From: Dokdonia pacifica
GTDB lineage: Bacteria; Bacteroidota; Bacteroidia; Flavobacteriales; Flavobacteriaceae
Direction of reading: 5' to 3'
DNA: 64,000 nucleotides
Assembly: GCF_900188275.1 (NCBI RefSeq)
Contig: NZ_FZNY01000003.1
Span: 62,001-126,000, forward strand
Part shown: in pieces, positions 25,392 to 33,755 of the stretch
Layout of the letters: every line of letters begins with the position of its first letter
Numbering within the stretch: the stretch's first letter is position 1
Notes under the pieces: generated by a model
Seen by the model: only the letters and a program-made list of their open reading frames with translations
Told to the model about the DNA's origin: nothing
Databases searched by the model: none
Translations under genes and position numbers: made by a program

Positions 25392-26512
25392 TGACGGACG
25401 TTTCTTTTTTTGAACATATTACACAACAATTTGATGATGCGCTTCCTTTTGTAGCTTATAGAAAGCCTAATAGCAAACAATTACGAGCTTTCTATCAAGA
25501 AGAAAATAGCATACATTACAACAAAGATTTTACCGAAAGTGGTTTTGTATTTGCTCCTTTTGATAACACCCAAAAAAGTATCATTATTCCCGATACGCAT
25601 AGCATAGATTGTAACTTTAGTACAGTTGGAGTCACGCATAATTTATCAGAAGTGATACTTCCAGATGAAGATACTCTTGAGAAGGAGAAGCATCTTGAAT
25701 TAGTTCAAAAAGGAATATTAAAAATAAATGAAGGGGGTTTAAAGAAGGTTGTGCTTTCGCGAAAGCGTACTTTTCCAGATACCTTGACAAATCCTATTAC
25801 AATTTTTAAAAAACTATTACAAAGATATACCACCGCTTTTGTCTATATATGGTATCACCCTAGTATTGGATTATGGTTAGGCGCTACTCCAGAAACTTTA
25901 TTGGAAATAAAGAATAGAACTTTGTATACAATGTCTCTTGCAGGCACGCAACGATATACTCAGGATGATAAAATCATTTGGGGAGCAAAAGAAAAAGAAG
26001 AGCAGCAACTAGTAACAGATACAATCGTTACTCGATTACAGCCACTTACCAAGAATCTTTCGGTTGGAGCTGTAGAAAATCACAAAGCTGGTAACTTATT
26101 ACATTTAAAGACTCCTATTTCTGCAACATTAGATGAGACAGAAGTATCTTTAAAAGAAGTGATCAATGCATTACATCCTACGCCTGCTGTATGCGGACTT
26201 CCCGTAGAAAAAGCAAAAGCGTTTATTATAGATCATGAAAACTATGACCGTTCTTATTATACAGGTTTTTTAGGTGAACTTAATTTAAAAAACGAAACTC
26301 ATCGTTCTACATCTAGACGTAATGTAGAAAATCTAGCCTATAGAAGTGTCAAAAAAGGCACTCATCTTTTTGTGAATTTGCGTTGTATGGAACAAACGGT
26401 AAAAGGAATGCAAGTCTATATAGGAGGTGGTATTACGAGTGCTAGCATCCCGGAAGCAGAGTGGGAAGAAACTAGACACAAACTGGAAACCATGGGGAGT
26501 GTGTTGTTTTAA
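25391..26512 (+). CDS. menF: Isochorismate synthase
   Basis: It is a 373-residue chorismate-utilising enzyme that converts chorismate to isochorismate, the first committed step to menaquinone. Visible family motifs are GGLKKVVLSRKR, WLGATPETLLE, TMSLAGT, HLKTPISATL, HPTPAVCGLP and the C-terminal YIGGGI. It is slightly shorter at the N terminus than E. coli MenF. It is coupled to the thioesterase and followed by menD. A full palindrome copy falls exactly on the conserved LSRKR segment, in a different reading frame from the usual AFAKA. Confidence 0.93.
   Translation: MTDVSFFEHITQQFDDALPFVAYRKPNSKQLRAFYQEENSIHYNKDFTESGFVFAPFDNTQKSIIIPDTHSIDCNFSTVGVTHNLSEVILPDEDTLEKEKHLELVQKGILKINEGGLKKVVLSRKRTFPDTLTNPITIFKKLLQRYTTAFVYIWYHPSIGLWLGATPETLLEIKNRTLYTMSLAGTQRYTQDDKIIWGAKEKEEQQLVTDTIVTRLQPLTKNLSVGAVENHKAGNLLHLKTPISATLDETEVSLKEVINALHPTPAVCGLPVEKAKAFIIDHENYDRSYYTGFLGELNLKNETHRSTSRRNVENLAYRSVKKGTHLFVNLRCMEQTVKGMQVYIGGGITSASIPEAEWEETRHKLETMGSVLF
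25753..25766. repeat. Palindrome inside menF
   Basis: Perfect core read in the LSRKR frame, on a conserved enzyme motif. Confidence 0.9.
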
Positions 26513-26560
26513 CATATTATGTTGAATTATCACTAGAGAGTCGTATTTTTACAATACCAA

Positions 26561-28279
26561 ATGAAGCACTCTAAAATACCAGTTGCACAATCTATTGTTA
26601 GTCTTTGCTTAAGTAAAGGAATAACACAAGTTGTGATCTCTCCAGGATCACGTAATGCTCCATTAACAATAGAGTTTACTAAAAATCCAGCTATAAAAGC
26701 ATATAGCATTGTTGATGAGCGTTGTGCTGCTTTTTTCGGATTAGGGATTGCACAACAAATACAAAAACCTGTAGCTCTTGTATGTACTTCAGGAAGTGCA
26801 TTACTTAACTATTATCCCGCAATAGCCGAAGCTTTTTATAGTGATATCCCATTAGTAGTAATAAGTGCAGATAGGCCTGTAGAGCGCATTGATATAGGCG
26901 ATGGACAAACAATACGCCAAAAGAATGTGTTTGAAAATCACATTATGTATTCGGCAAATTTATACTCTGAAATTGTTCCTGTGGAGACAATTACTGACAA
27001 ACACCTCAAACAGAAAATAGTAGAGAGTAGACGTCATAATGAACAAGAGATTAATAAAGCGCTCAATATGGCAATAGCGTATAATGGTCCCGTACATATT
27101 AATGTGCCTTTTTATGAGCCATTATATGAAATGGTTGCAGAAAAAACAGTAACTCCGATACAAGTAGCGCCACGACCAGTTGAGCAAGAAATCAACGAAG
27201 CAGCATTAGAACCTTTTGCAGATATTTGGAATAAAGCAGCGCGTAAAATAGTTTTAGTAGGCGTTAATCCACCTCATGTATTAGATCAAGAAATTATCAA
27301 TTGGTTAGGAGCAGATCCTTCTGTAATTGTTTTTACAGAAACAACCTCAAATATTGAACATCCTGATTTTGTTACACGTATAGATAATATGATAGGATCT
27401 TTGGATGATGAAGGTTTTAAACAATTGCAACCAGATATTTTACTTACGTTTGGAGGGATGGTTATTTCAAAAAAGATAAAAGCCTTTTTACGAAATTATC
27501 AACCAAAACACCACTGGCATGTAGATGTTAAAAAAGCATACGACACTTATTTTTGTTTGAATAAACATTTTGAATTCTCTCCAAATACTTTTTTTTCGTG
27601 TATTATTCCCAAATTAAAACAAGGAGTTAGTGATTATAAAAAGCACTGGTTATCTATACGTACTAAGCGTAATAAATTACACATATCATATATAGAACAA
27701 ATGCCATGGTGCGATTTTAAAGCATTTGATCATATACTTACAGCAATTCCTAATAACTCTATGTTGCAAATAGGAAATAGTAGTGCTGTACGTTATGCGC
27801 AATTATTTGATGTAAATAAGACCCTCTCTATATATTGTAACAGAGGTACAAGCGGCATAGATGGAAGCACTAGTACAGCTATTGGAGCTGCTGTAGCTAC
27901 GCAACAACCTACTACATTTATCACAGGAGATTTGAGCTTCTTTTACGATAGTAATGCGTTATGGAATGATTATATCCCTAAAGATTTTAAAATTATAGTC
28001 ATTAATAATAGTGGTGGAGGTATTTTTAGAATTCTACCTAATAGAGATAAAAACACTGATAATTTTGATGCATTTTTTGAGACAACACATCAATTAACGG
28101 CAAAAGAATTGTGTAAGATGTATGGATTTAACTACCTAACAGCTAATAATGAAGCAGAATGCCTTATAGCTAAAGATAAATTATATGCATTGAATGATCA
28201 ACCTTCACTGCTGGAAATCTTTACACCGCGCAAAATCAACGATGAAGTGCTTTTAAATTACTTTAAACACATCAAATAA
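26561..28279 (+). CDS. menD: SEPHCHC synthase (menaquinone synthesis)
   Basis: It is a 572-residue thiamine-diphosphate enzyme that joins isochorismate and 2-oxoglutarate. The N-terminal domain has VISPGSRNAPLTIEF and the ThDP-activating Glu region DERCAAFFGLGIA. The C-terminal domain shows NRGTSGIDGSTSTAIGAA and the Mg/ThDP motif GDLSFFYDSNALW...INNSGGGIF. It lies 48 nt after menF on the same strand. Confidence 0.96.
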   Translation: MKHSKIPVAQSIVSLCLSKGITQVVISPGSRNAPLTIEFTKNPAIKAYSIVDERCAAFFGLGIAQQIQKPVALVCTSGSALLNYYPAIAEAFYSDIPLVVISADRPVERIDIGDGQTIRQKNVFENHIMYSANLYSEIVPVETITDKHLKQKIVESRRHNEQEINKALNMAIAYNGPVHINVPFYEPLYEMVAEKTVTPIQVAPRPVEQEINEAALEPFADIWNKAARKIVLVGVNPPHVLDQEIINWLGADPSVIVFTETTSNIEHPDFVTRIDNMIGSLDDEGFKQLQPDILLTFGGMVISKKIKAFLRNYQPKHHWHVDVKKAYDTYFCLNKHFEFSPNTFFSCIIPKLKQGVSDYKKHWLSIRTKRNKLHISYIEQMPWCDFKAFDHILTAIPNNSMLQIGNSSAVRYAQLFDVNKTLSIYCNRGTSGIDGSTSTAIGAAVATQQPTTFITGDLSFFYDSNALWNDYIPKDFKIIVINNSGGGIFRILPNRDKNTDNFDAFFETTHQLTAKELCKMYGFNYLTANNEAECLIAKDKLYALNDQPSLLEIFTPRKINDEVLLNYFKHIK

Positions 28280-28359
28280 AAAAATATTCGTTAAGTATTA
28301 GAAAATATTTTATCTTTAAGAACAATAAATTTTTAAACCAAATAAGTAACTTTATCATT

Positions 28360-28701
28360 ATGAGCAAAAGAGACGATCTCATCGCAAAATATGCAGATGA
28401 CTTAAAAAACAAGTGTGGAATGACTCCTGACATGGATCTTCTTACAAAAGTAACTATCGGTTGTGGACCATCTATTTATAACGCTGATGCAGCAACTGTA
28501 TCTGGAAGTGATGAGAGTGAACTCGCTACGGTAAAAAATAATTTTTTAGTAAAAAAATTAGGACTTAGTGACGGACCAGAATTAGATAGTGCTATTGCTA
28601 GTGTACTTGAAACTTACGGAAAATCTAACCGCAATAAATACCGTGCAGTTGTATATTACATGCTAACAAAGCATTTCAAAAAAGAATCAGCATATAATTA
28701 A
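28360..28701 (+). CDS. DUF2853 family protein
   Basis: It is a 113-residue cytosolic helical protein that matches DUF2853 as I recall it: the YADDLKNKCG start, the IGCGPSIYNADAATVSGSD centre and the NKYRAVVYYMLTKHF end. The role is unknown. It is a single-gene unit between menD and the RNA-binding gene, and ends at a clear terminator. Confidence 0.8.
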   Translation: MSKRDDLIAKYADDLKNKCGMTPDMDLLTKVTIGCGPSIYNADAATVSGSDESELATVKNNFLVKKLGLSDGPELDSAIASVLETYGKSNRNKYRAVVYYMLTKHFKKESAYN

Positions 28702-28731
28702 TATATAGGCTACTTAACTAACCAATCATTT

Positions 28732-28770
28732 AAACGCTTTAACTATAATACTTAGTTAAAGCGTTTTTTT
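28732..28770 (+). terminator. Intrinsic terminator after DUF2853 gene
   Basis: AAACGCTTTAACT (28732-28744) pairs perfectly with 28754-28766, with a 9-nt loop and a T7 tail. Confidence 0.88.
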
Positions 28771-28810
28771 GGTATAAGTAATTGTATTTTTGCAACTTTA
28801 TATATAGCGT

Positions 28811-29644
28811 ATGTTAGAAATTGGAAAATATCATAAAATGAGAATAGATAGAGAGACAGAACCAGGTCTCTTTTTATCTAATGAAGCTGGAGACGATGTG
28901 TTATTACCTAATAAATATGTCCCGTCTGAATATAAGATATGGGATGAATTAGATGTATACGTATATCTAGATCACGAAGAACGTCCAGTCGCAACAACCT
29001 TAAAACCATATATTGAATTAAATAGTTTTGGGTATTTGCGATGTACTACAGTTTCAAAAATAGGTGCTTTTTTAGATTGGGGGTTAGAAAAAGAACTCTT
29101 TGTTCCTTTTGCTCAACAGGCTAGACCTATGAAAGTTGGGAGCTGGTATATTGTATACATGTACCTAGATGAAAAAACAAATAGATTAGCAGCAACAAGT
29201 AAGACTATAAAGTATTTGTCTAATGAGGGAATAGAAGTTAAAAAGTACGACAAAGTAGATTTACTGATCTCTCATATTACAGACCGTGGAGCAAATGCTA
29301 TTGTGAATTCTAAACATAAGGGACTTATTTATAAAGAAGATATTTTTGAAGATATACGAACAGGAGATCAATTAGAAGGCTGGGTAAAAAAAATTCGTCC
29401 TGATGGTAAAATTGATATAGTACTTCAGGAAGAAGGATATAAGAGTATAGAACCTAATGCACAGTATATTTATGAAGAATTAACTGCAAATGACGGGTTT
29501 TTACCATTACATGATAAATCCGACCCAGATGATATCCAATCACAATTAGGTCTTAGTAAAAAGAGTTTCAAAAAGGCAATAGGTACTTTATATAGAGATC
29601 GTAAAATTCTTATCAAAGAAGATGGTATCTATACCATAGCTTAA
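28811..29644 (+). CDS. S1-domain RNA-binding protein, CvfB-like
   Basis: It is a 277-residue protein with the architecture of the CvfB/YitL family: tandem S1-like OB domains (for example SKIGAFLDWGLEKELFVPF and a later VDLLISHITDRGANAIVN) and a C-terminal winged helix (LGLSKKSFKKAIGTLYRDRK). Members bind RNA and influence virulence or stress gene expression in Firmicutes. The role in Bacteroidota is not settled. It is full length. Confidence 0.88.
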   Translation: MLEIGKYHKMRIDRETEPGLFLSNEAGDDVLLPNKYVPSEYKIWDELDVYVYLDHEERPVATTLKPYIELNSFGYLRCTTVSKIGAFLDWGLEKELFVPFAQQARPMKVGSWYIVYMYLDEKTNRLAATSKTIKYLSNEGIEVKKYDKVDLLISHITDRGANAIVNSKHKGLIYKEDIFEDIRTGDQLEGWVKKIRPDGKIDIVLQEEGYKSIEPNAQYIYEELTANDGFLPLHDKSDPDDIQSQLGLSKKSFKKAIGTLYRDRKILIKEDGIYTIA

Positions 29645-29652
29645 ATAAAATA

Positions 29653-30078
29653 CTAATTTCGAGCATTATTAGCCGCATAAACACCTGCACAATATGTAGA
29701 AAAAATATTACCTCCATTAGAAGGTTTATACGCTATATTTTTTACTGCAGTACCATTATCTCCAAATGCATATTGATTATTTTCACTTAATGGAGCTATA
29801 GTTATTACTGGGTTTTTAACATTAGTCGTTATAAAATTACTCCGTACTACATCATAGATAAATGATTGACTTGCATTATAGATTTCTTGTCTAGAACGAG
29901 TGTCAAACTTTTTAATTCTGGTAGGAATTTGTTCATTTTCAAGATCATATGAAAGTAAAGCTCTAGTTCTATTTGTAAGTGTTACAGCTTTAATTTCAAA
30001 ACTAATGGTCTCAAAATCTAATCCCTGAGCAAAACCTGCTATTGGAAGAAAAAGCAATAAAAAAAGTATTTTTTTCAT
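29653..30078 (-). CDS. Small secreted protein, unknown
   Basis: It is a protein of about 141 residues. A signal peptide (MKKILFLLLFLPIAGFAQG) is obvious and decides the start at 30078 rather than the upstream in-frame ATG. The mature part has no recognised domain. It contains one Cys and a Gly/Asn-rich C terminus (YKPSNGGNIFSTYCAGVYAANNARN-like end). It converges with the CvfB-like gene, with only 8 nt between stops. Confidence 0.65.
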   Translation of the reverse strand: MKKILFLLLFLPIAGFAQGLDFETISFEIKAVTLTNRTRALLSYDLENEQIPTRIKKFDTRSRQEIYNASQSFIYDVVRSNFITTNVKNPVITIAPLSENNQYAFGDNGTAVKNIAYKPSNGGNIFSTYCAGVYAANNARN

Positions 30079-30198
30079 AGGATGTAGTTTTATTAGCAAT
30101 CTAATAAATTACATCAAAAATCACACCATCTTTAACATGCTTTTGTAAAAGATAAAAGCAATGTATGGATTTCTATTTTAAATTAGAAACTAGTTACA

Positions 30199-30612
30199 TT
30201 AGGATATACTTACTAAGCGACCCGTAAGATGATTAATTGCTTTGTCTAAAGAGTCACATAAGAAAGCTTGGCAGTTATACACTTTTTTCTCAAACATAAA
30301 TGTGTTTTTGCCTTCATCATCATAAGTAACGACAGCCGTCGGATATATTTTTTGAGTCAAAGATTTTGTCCTCATAAAATCTGTCACTTTTACAGTGTAT
30401 TTATGAACCCTATTGGAAATATAGCCAAACGATTTTTTGTTTTCACTATAAGAATTAAGATAATGATAAAGCTGTACAAAACAATCAAAATCTATAATGG
30501 CATCTTCTTTAAATTCAGAAACCAAAAAATCATCAAAAACATAAATAGTGCCATTTGGAAGTTTATGGACTTTTTTCACTTCTCTGTTTATAGTCGAATT
30601 TTCTAAATACAT
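30199..30612 (-). CDS. Conserved-looking cytosolic protein, unknown
   Basis: It is a protein of about 137 residues without a signal peptide. The start at 30612 (MYLENSTINREVKK) is chosen; an in-frame ATG at 30636 is possible. The pattern of alternating strands and helices (KVHKLPNGTIYVFDDFLVSEF, then DSLDKAINHLTGRLVSI) is compatible with a small SpoIIAA/STAS-like fold, but I cannot assign a family. A perfect 32-bp palindrome lies 37 bp upstream and may control it. Confidence 0.65.
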   Translation of the reverse strand: MYLENSTINREVKKVHKLPNGTIYVFDDFLVSEFKEDAIIDFDCFVQLYHYLNSYSENKKSFGYISNRVHKYTVKVTDFMRTKSLTQKIYPTAVVTYDDEGKNTFMFEKKVYNCQAFLCDSLDKAINHLTGRLVSIS

Positions 30613-30648
30613 ACCCCAATATTTATTAGGATACAAAGGTACTATCTA

Positions 30649-30680
30649 TTTATTTTATTATGCGCGCATAATAAAATAAA
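30649..30680. promoter_or_regulatory. Perfect 32-bp palindrome
   Basis: The half TTTATTTTATTATGCG is followed directly by its inverse complement, centred on GCGCGC. It lies upstream of the 30199-30612 gene and downstream of the C1 peptidase. No loop and no T-run follow the stem, so an operator or cruciform is more likely than a terminator. Confidence 0.65.
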
Positions 30681-30753
30681 AACACCAAAATCGACAAAAA
30701 GCATTATATATCGATAAAATGCTTAAAATCAATATATTTTTTAGCAGGTTGTA

Positions 30754-31887
30754 TTATTTTCTAATTTTTTTAGAAATATTTTTAGGCAAACCATCTCTAT
30801 GCATAAGGACTGAAATAGCTTTTAATCGTATGTACGAAACACTCATATATACATAGCCATCATACGCAGTACGATCTGGGTTTGTTCCCCAAGAATTTTT
30901 TACTTTATAATAGACAGTCCCATTTTGATCTTTTGCTTTTCCTGTAATATGCATTAAATGATCATCGGTGGTATTATAATTTTCAAATTCGTCCTGACGG
31001 TATTGTTGTGTAATTACCTTTTCTTTTTCAGGGCCTAATACAGCTAGTTTTGCATTTTCTTTCTGGTCAGGAATAACAGCAACTCCTTGTTTTGAAGAAA
31101 ATGATAACTCGCTCACATCGCAATCTAATGTAATTGTAAAACCATTTTCTAATGCATGGTCTATACTTTGAATAAACTCATCAAGAGAAACATTATAAAA
31201 AGAACCGTTTGAAAAATTGTCGGGTATATTTAAAATAAACGAACTGTAGCGTGGAGCATGTGTAAAGGAGGTAAGTGAGATATATTCACTAGGATGAATA
31301 CGCATGGCCTTTGCAAATTCTTTTGGGGTATATTCATTATTTTCAAATGAAAAGCGTGTTACTTGCGCTCCTAAATAAGTGTCAAGTACAGCATTTACTG
31401 CAGGTTTCCATTTTTTACTTAACCTACGTCCAGGATTATCTATATAGGTGTTAAGCATAGCTTCTATAACAGCTACCATTTCTGCGTGATTATGCGTATT
31501 TTCTGTAGGTGCTAGTCCAGTATATGCATCTAAAGGTACAAGACCATATCTAGCCACACTATTGATTACATCATGCGCAAGTCCGCCTTCACTAAATTGT
31601 GCTTTCCCTTGTCGCATCACATAATTTTCAGCTTTCATAGGATACGTATTCCGTACTGTATACATTTCAGAAAGGTCTACTTTTTTACCAGTAATTCGTG
31701 TAATCTCACTCTCTAAAAATGATGAGGTAGAAAAACTCCAACATGTTCCTGTATTTCCTTGACTTATTACCGGAGTAGTTTCTAGATCAATGAGATCCGT
31801 AAAAATATATGAGGCATTTGTTTCCTGTGCTAATACCGCTTTCGCGAAAGCAAAAACAAGAATAATACTAAAGGTGAACTTTTTCAT
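30754..31887 (-). CDS. Secreted C1 cysteine peptidase (bleomycin hydrolase/PepC-like)
   Basis: It is a 377-residue papain-type protease. The signal peptide ends near AVLAQ. The catalytic Cys is in GNTGTCWSFSTSS (near residue 49), the His in DDHLMHITGKA and the Asn in VKNSWGTN, in the order typical of the C1B/bleomycin hydrolase group. It is shorter than cytosolic PepC and exported, so its role is probably periplasmic or extracellular peptide breakdown. A palindrome copy encodes the FAFAKAV core of the signal peptide. It is divergent from menB. Confidence 0.92.
   Translation of the reverse strand: MKKFTFSIILVFAFAKAVLAQETNASYIFTDLIDLETTPVISQGNTGTCWSFSTSSFLESEITRITGKKVDLSEMYTVRNTYPMKAENYVMRQGKAQFSEGGLAHDVINSVARYGLVPLDAYTGLAPTENTHNHAEMVAVIEAMLNTYIDNPGRRLSKKWKPAVNAVLDTYLGAQVTRFSFENNEYTPKEFAKAMRIHPSEYISLTSFTHAPRYSSFILNIPDNFSNGSFYNVSLDEFIQSIDHALENGFTITLDCDVSELSFSSKQGVAVIPDQKENAKLAVLGPEKEKVITQQYRQDEFENYNTTDDHLMHITGKAKDQNGTVYYKVKNSWGTNPDRTAYDGYVYMSVSYIRLKAISVLMHRDGLPKNISKKIRK
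31838..31851. repeat. Palindrome inside the C1 peptidase signal peptide
   Basis: Perfect core read as AFAKA within the hydrophobic core of the signal. Confidence 0.9.
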
Positions 31888-31934
31888 TTCTATGAATACG
31901 AATAAAGGGTTATTTTTACGCTAAAATAAGGTTT

Positions 31935-32774
31935 ATGACACACCCTGAATGGAAAACTGCCAAAGAATATACAGATATAACGTATAAAAAAAGTAACGGA
32001 GTTGCTAGAATCGCTTTTAATAGGCCTAATGTGCGTAATGCATTTAGACCCAAAACCACGAGCGAATTATATGATGCATTTTATGATGCCAATGAAGATA
32101 CTTCCATAGGAGTTGTATTACTTTCTGCAGAAGGTCCTTCTACAAAAGATGGTGTATATAGTTTCTGTAGTGGGGGCGATCAAAATGCCAGAGGTAAAGA
32201 AGGTTATGTCGGAGAAGATGGTTATCATAGACTTAATATACTAGAAGTGCAACGCTTAATACGTTTTATGCCTAAGGCAGTAATTGCTGTGGTACCTGGT
32301 TGGGCAGTAGGCGGAGGACACAGTTTACACGTAGTGTGTGATTTGACTCTTGCAAGTAAAGAACATGCTATTTTTAAACAAACAGATGCAGATGTAACGA
32401 GCTTTGATGGAGGTTATGGATCGGCATATTTAGCAAAAATGGTAGGGCAGAAAAAAGCGAGAGAAATATTCTTTTTAGGTCGTAATTATTCTGCACAAGA
32501 TGCCTACGAAATGGGAATGGTCAATGCCGTAATTCCTCATGATGAATTAGAAGCTACGGCTTATGAATGGGCACAAGAAATATTAGCCAAATCTCCTATT
32601 TCTATTAAAATGCTCAAATTTGCCATGAATCTTACTGATGATGGAATGGTGGGACAACAGGTATTTGCTGGAGAAGCGACACGACTAGCCTATATGACTG
32701 ATGAAGCAAAAGAAGGAAGGAATGCATTTTTAGAGAAACGTGCTCCAAACTTTGATAAAAAATGGATTCCTTGA
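31935..32774 (+). CDS. menB: 1,4-dihydroxy-2-naphthoyl-CoA synthase
   Basis: It is a 279-residue crotonase-fold enzyme that cyclises O-succinylbenzoyl-CoA in menaquinone synthesis. Visible motifs are FNRPNVRNAFRPKT, the oxyanion segment FCSGGDQNARG, VPGWAVGGGHSLHVVCDLTLAS and SFDGGYGSAYLAKMVGQKKARE, all typical of MenB rather than of other crotonases. It lies 3.7 kb downstream of menD with five unrelated genes between. The menA, menC and menE genes are not in the window. Confidence 0.96.
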   Translation: MTHPEWKTAKEYTDITYKKSNGVARIAFNRPNVRNAFRPKTTSELYDAFYDANEDTSIGVVLLSAEGPSTKDGVYSFCSGGDQNARGKEGYVGEDGYHRLNILEVQRLIRFMPKAVIAVVPGWAVGGGHSLHVVCDLTLASKEHAIFKQTDADVTSFDGGYGSAYLAKMVGQKKAREIFFLGRNYSAQDAYEMGMVNAVIPHDELEATAYEWAQEILAKSPISIKMLKFAMNLTDDGMVGQQVFAGEATRLAYMTDEAKEGRNAFLEKRAPNFDKKWIP

Positions 32775-32794
32775 TTGGTACCGCCAAAGGGTTT

Positions 32795-32820
32795 AATACT
32801 TCGAGGCTTGCTCCGAAGTA
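32795..32820. repeat. TACTTCG/CGAAGTA hairpin between convergent genes
   Basis: TACTTCG (32797-32803) and CGAAGTA (32814-32820) form a 7-bp stem around AGGCTTGCTC. It resembles short GC-richer intergenic repeats seen in flavobacteria and could act as a terminator for both flanking genes. There is only one copy here. Confidence 0.45.
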
Positions 32821-32825
32821 GTTTA

Positions 32826-33755
32826 CTATTCTAGCTCTTCTAGTATGGTATTAAGACGCTTGGTAAATTTTTCAGCACCTTGAGGACTTAAGTGGTTATG
32901 ATCTCTATGATCTTTTAGCATATAATCATTAGCTGAATTGGCATCGACATAATGCACGTTATATGTTGATCTAATCATAGTCAAGATACTATCTTTTCTA
33001 CGAAGCACTTCCGGGATTCTATGCTCTTTAAAACGTGTTGTAGTAGGTGTTTCTAATAGAATTACTCGATATTTTTGTTGTCCACAAAATGCTAATATAT
33101 CTTCTAATTTTTGGATGTTTTCTATGATATATTCTGGGTGAGGAATCGTAGGTGTAATATGTACTGGTTGTTTGCTTATTGTCAAGCTATCATAGTCAAA
33201 TGTGTAAAAAAGTGCTTTTTCTATATTTCTATTATAGCCATATTCATTACAATCAAGATGTAGTAATCCTTTTTTTTGCTCGTTGATCTTTACGGAATAA
33301 TAATCTGGAAAGCTTATGTATAAGAAATTATCTTTAAAATAGGTAAACTTATCTGAGACGGTGGTTCCAAAGTAATGTCTATACATACTATTTTTCCAAG
33401 TATCTTTTTGATTTGGAGCTGTTTCAAAATGCCCATATGAAATAGGTATAATAACAGTCTTTAATAGTGGTAGCGTAGGCCCTACTTGTTCTAATAATTT
33501 AGAACTTACGTAATAATCTTGATCTGGATATGCAAGATTGAGAGCTTTGTGAGAAAGAAATTCAGGATTAATAGCATCTCTGTTTTGGGAAGCTCCTAAT
33601 ACTAAAACTTCAATATCCTGTATATTGTTTTTATAAAATTCAGATTTTATTTTTGGTGTAAGTGGCAAGTTGCGACTATAATTCTCAACAATAGCATACC
33701 CTATGATTACTGGAATCAAAAAAATACATACGTGTATGAGAAATTTTTTAATCAT
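32826..33755 (-). CDS. SGNH-type, membrane-anchored acyl-transfer partner
   Basis: It is a 309-residue protein with one N-terminal membrane helix (MIKKFLIHVCIFLIPVIIGYA) and a periplasmic domain. The block LGASQNRDAINP resembles the first SGNH/GDSL block with its Ser, and DHNHLSPQGA near the C terminus supplies an Asp/His pair. Its start codon overlaps the stop of the MBOAT gene by one base. This matches known MBOAT-SGNH pairs that O-acetylate or acylate a polysaccharide. The target here is unknown, because no polysaccharide genes are nearby. Confidence 0.75.
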   Translation of the reverse strand: MIKKFLIHVCIFLIPVIIGYAIVENYSRNLPLTPKIKSEFYKNNIQDIEVLVLGASQNRDAINPEFLSHKALNLAYPDQDYYVSSKLLEQVGPTLPLLKTVIIPISYGHFETAPNQKDTWKNSMYRHYFGTTVSDKFTYFKDNFLYISFPDYYSVKINEQKKGLLHLDCNEYGYNRNIEKALFYTFDYDSLTISKQPVHITPTIPHPEYIIENIQKLEDILAFCGQQKYRVILLETPTTTRFKEHRIPEVLRRKDSILTMIRSTYNVHYVDANSANDYMLKDHRDHNHLSPQGAEKFTKRLNTILEELE

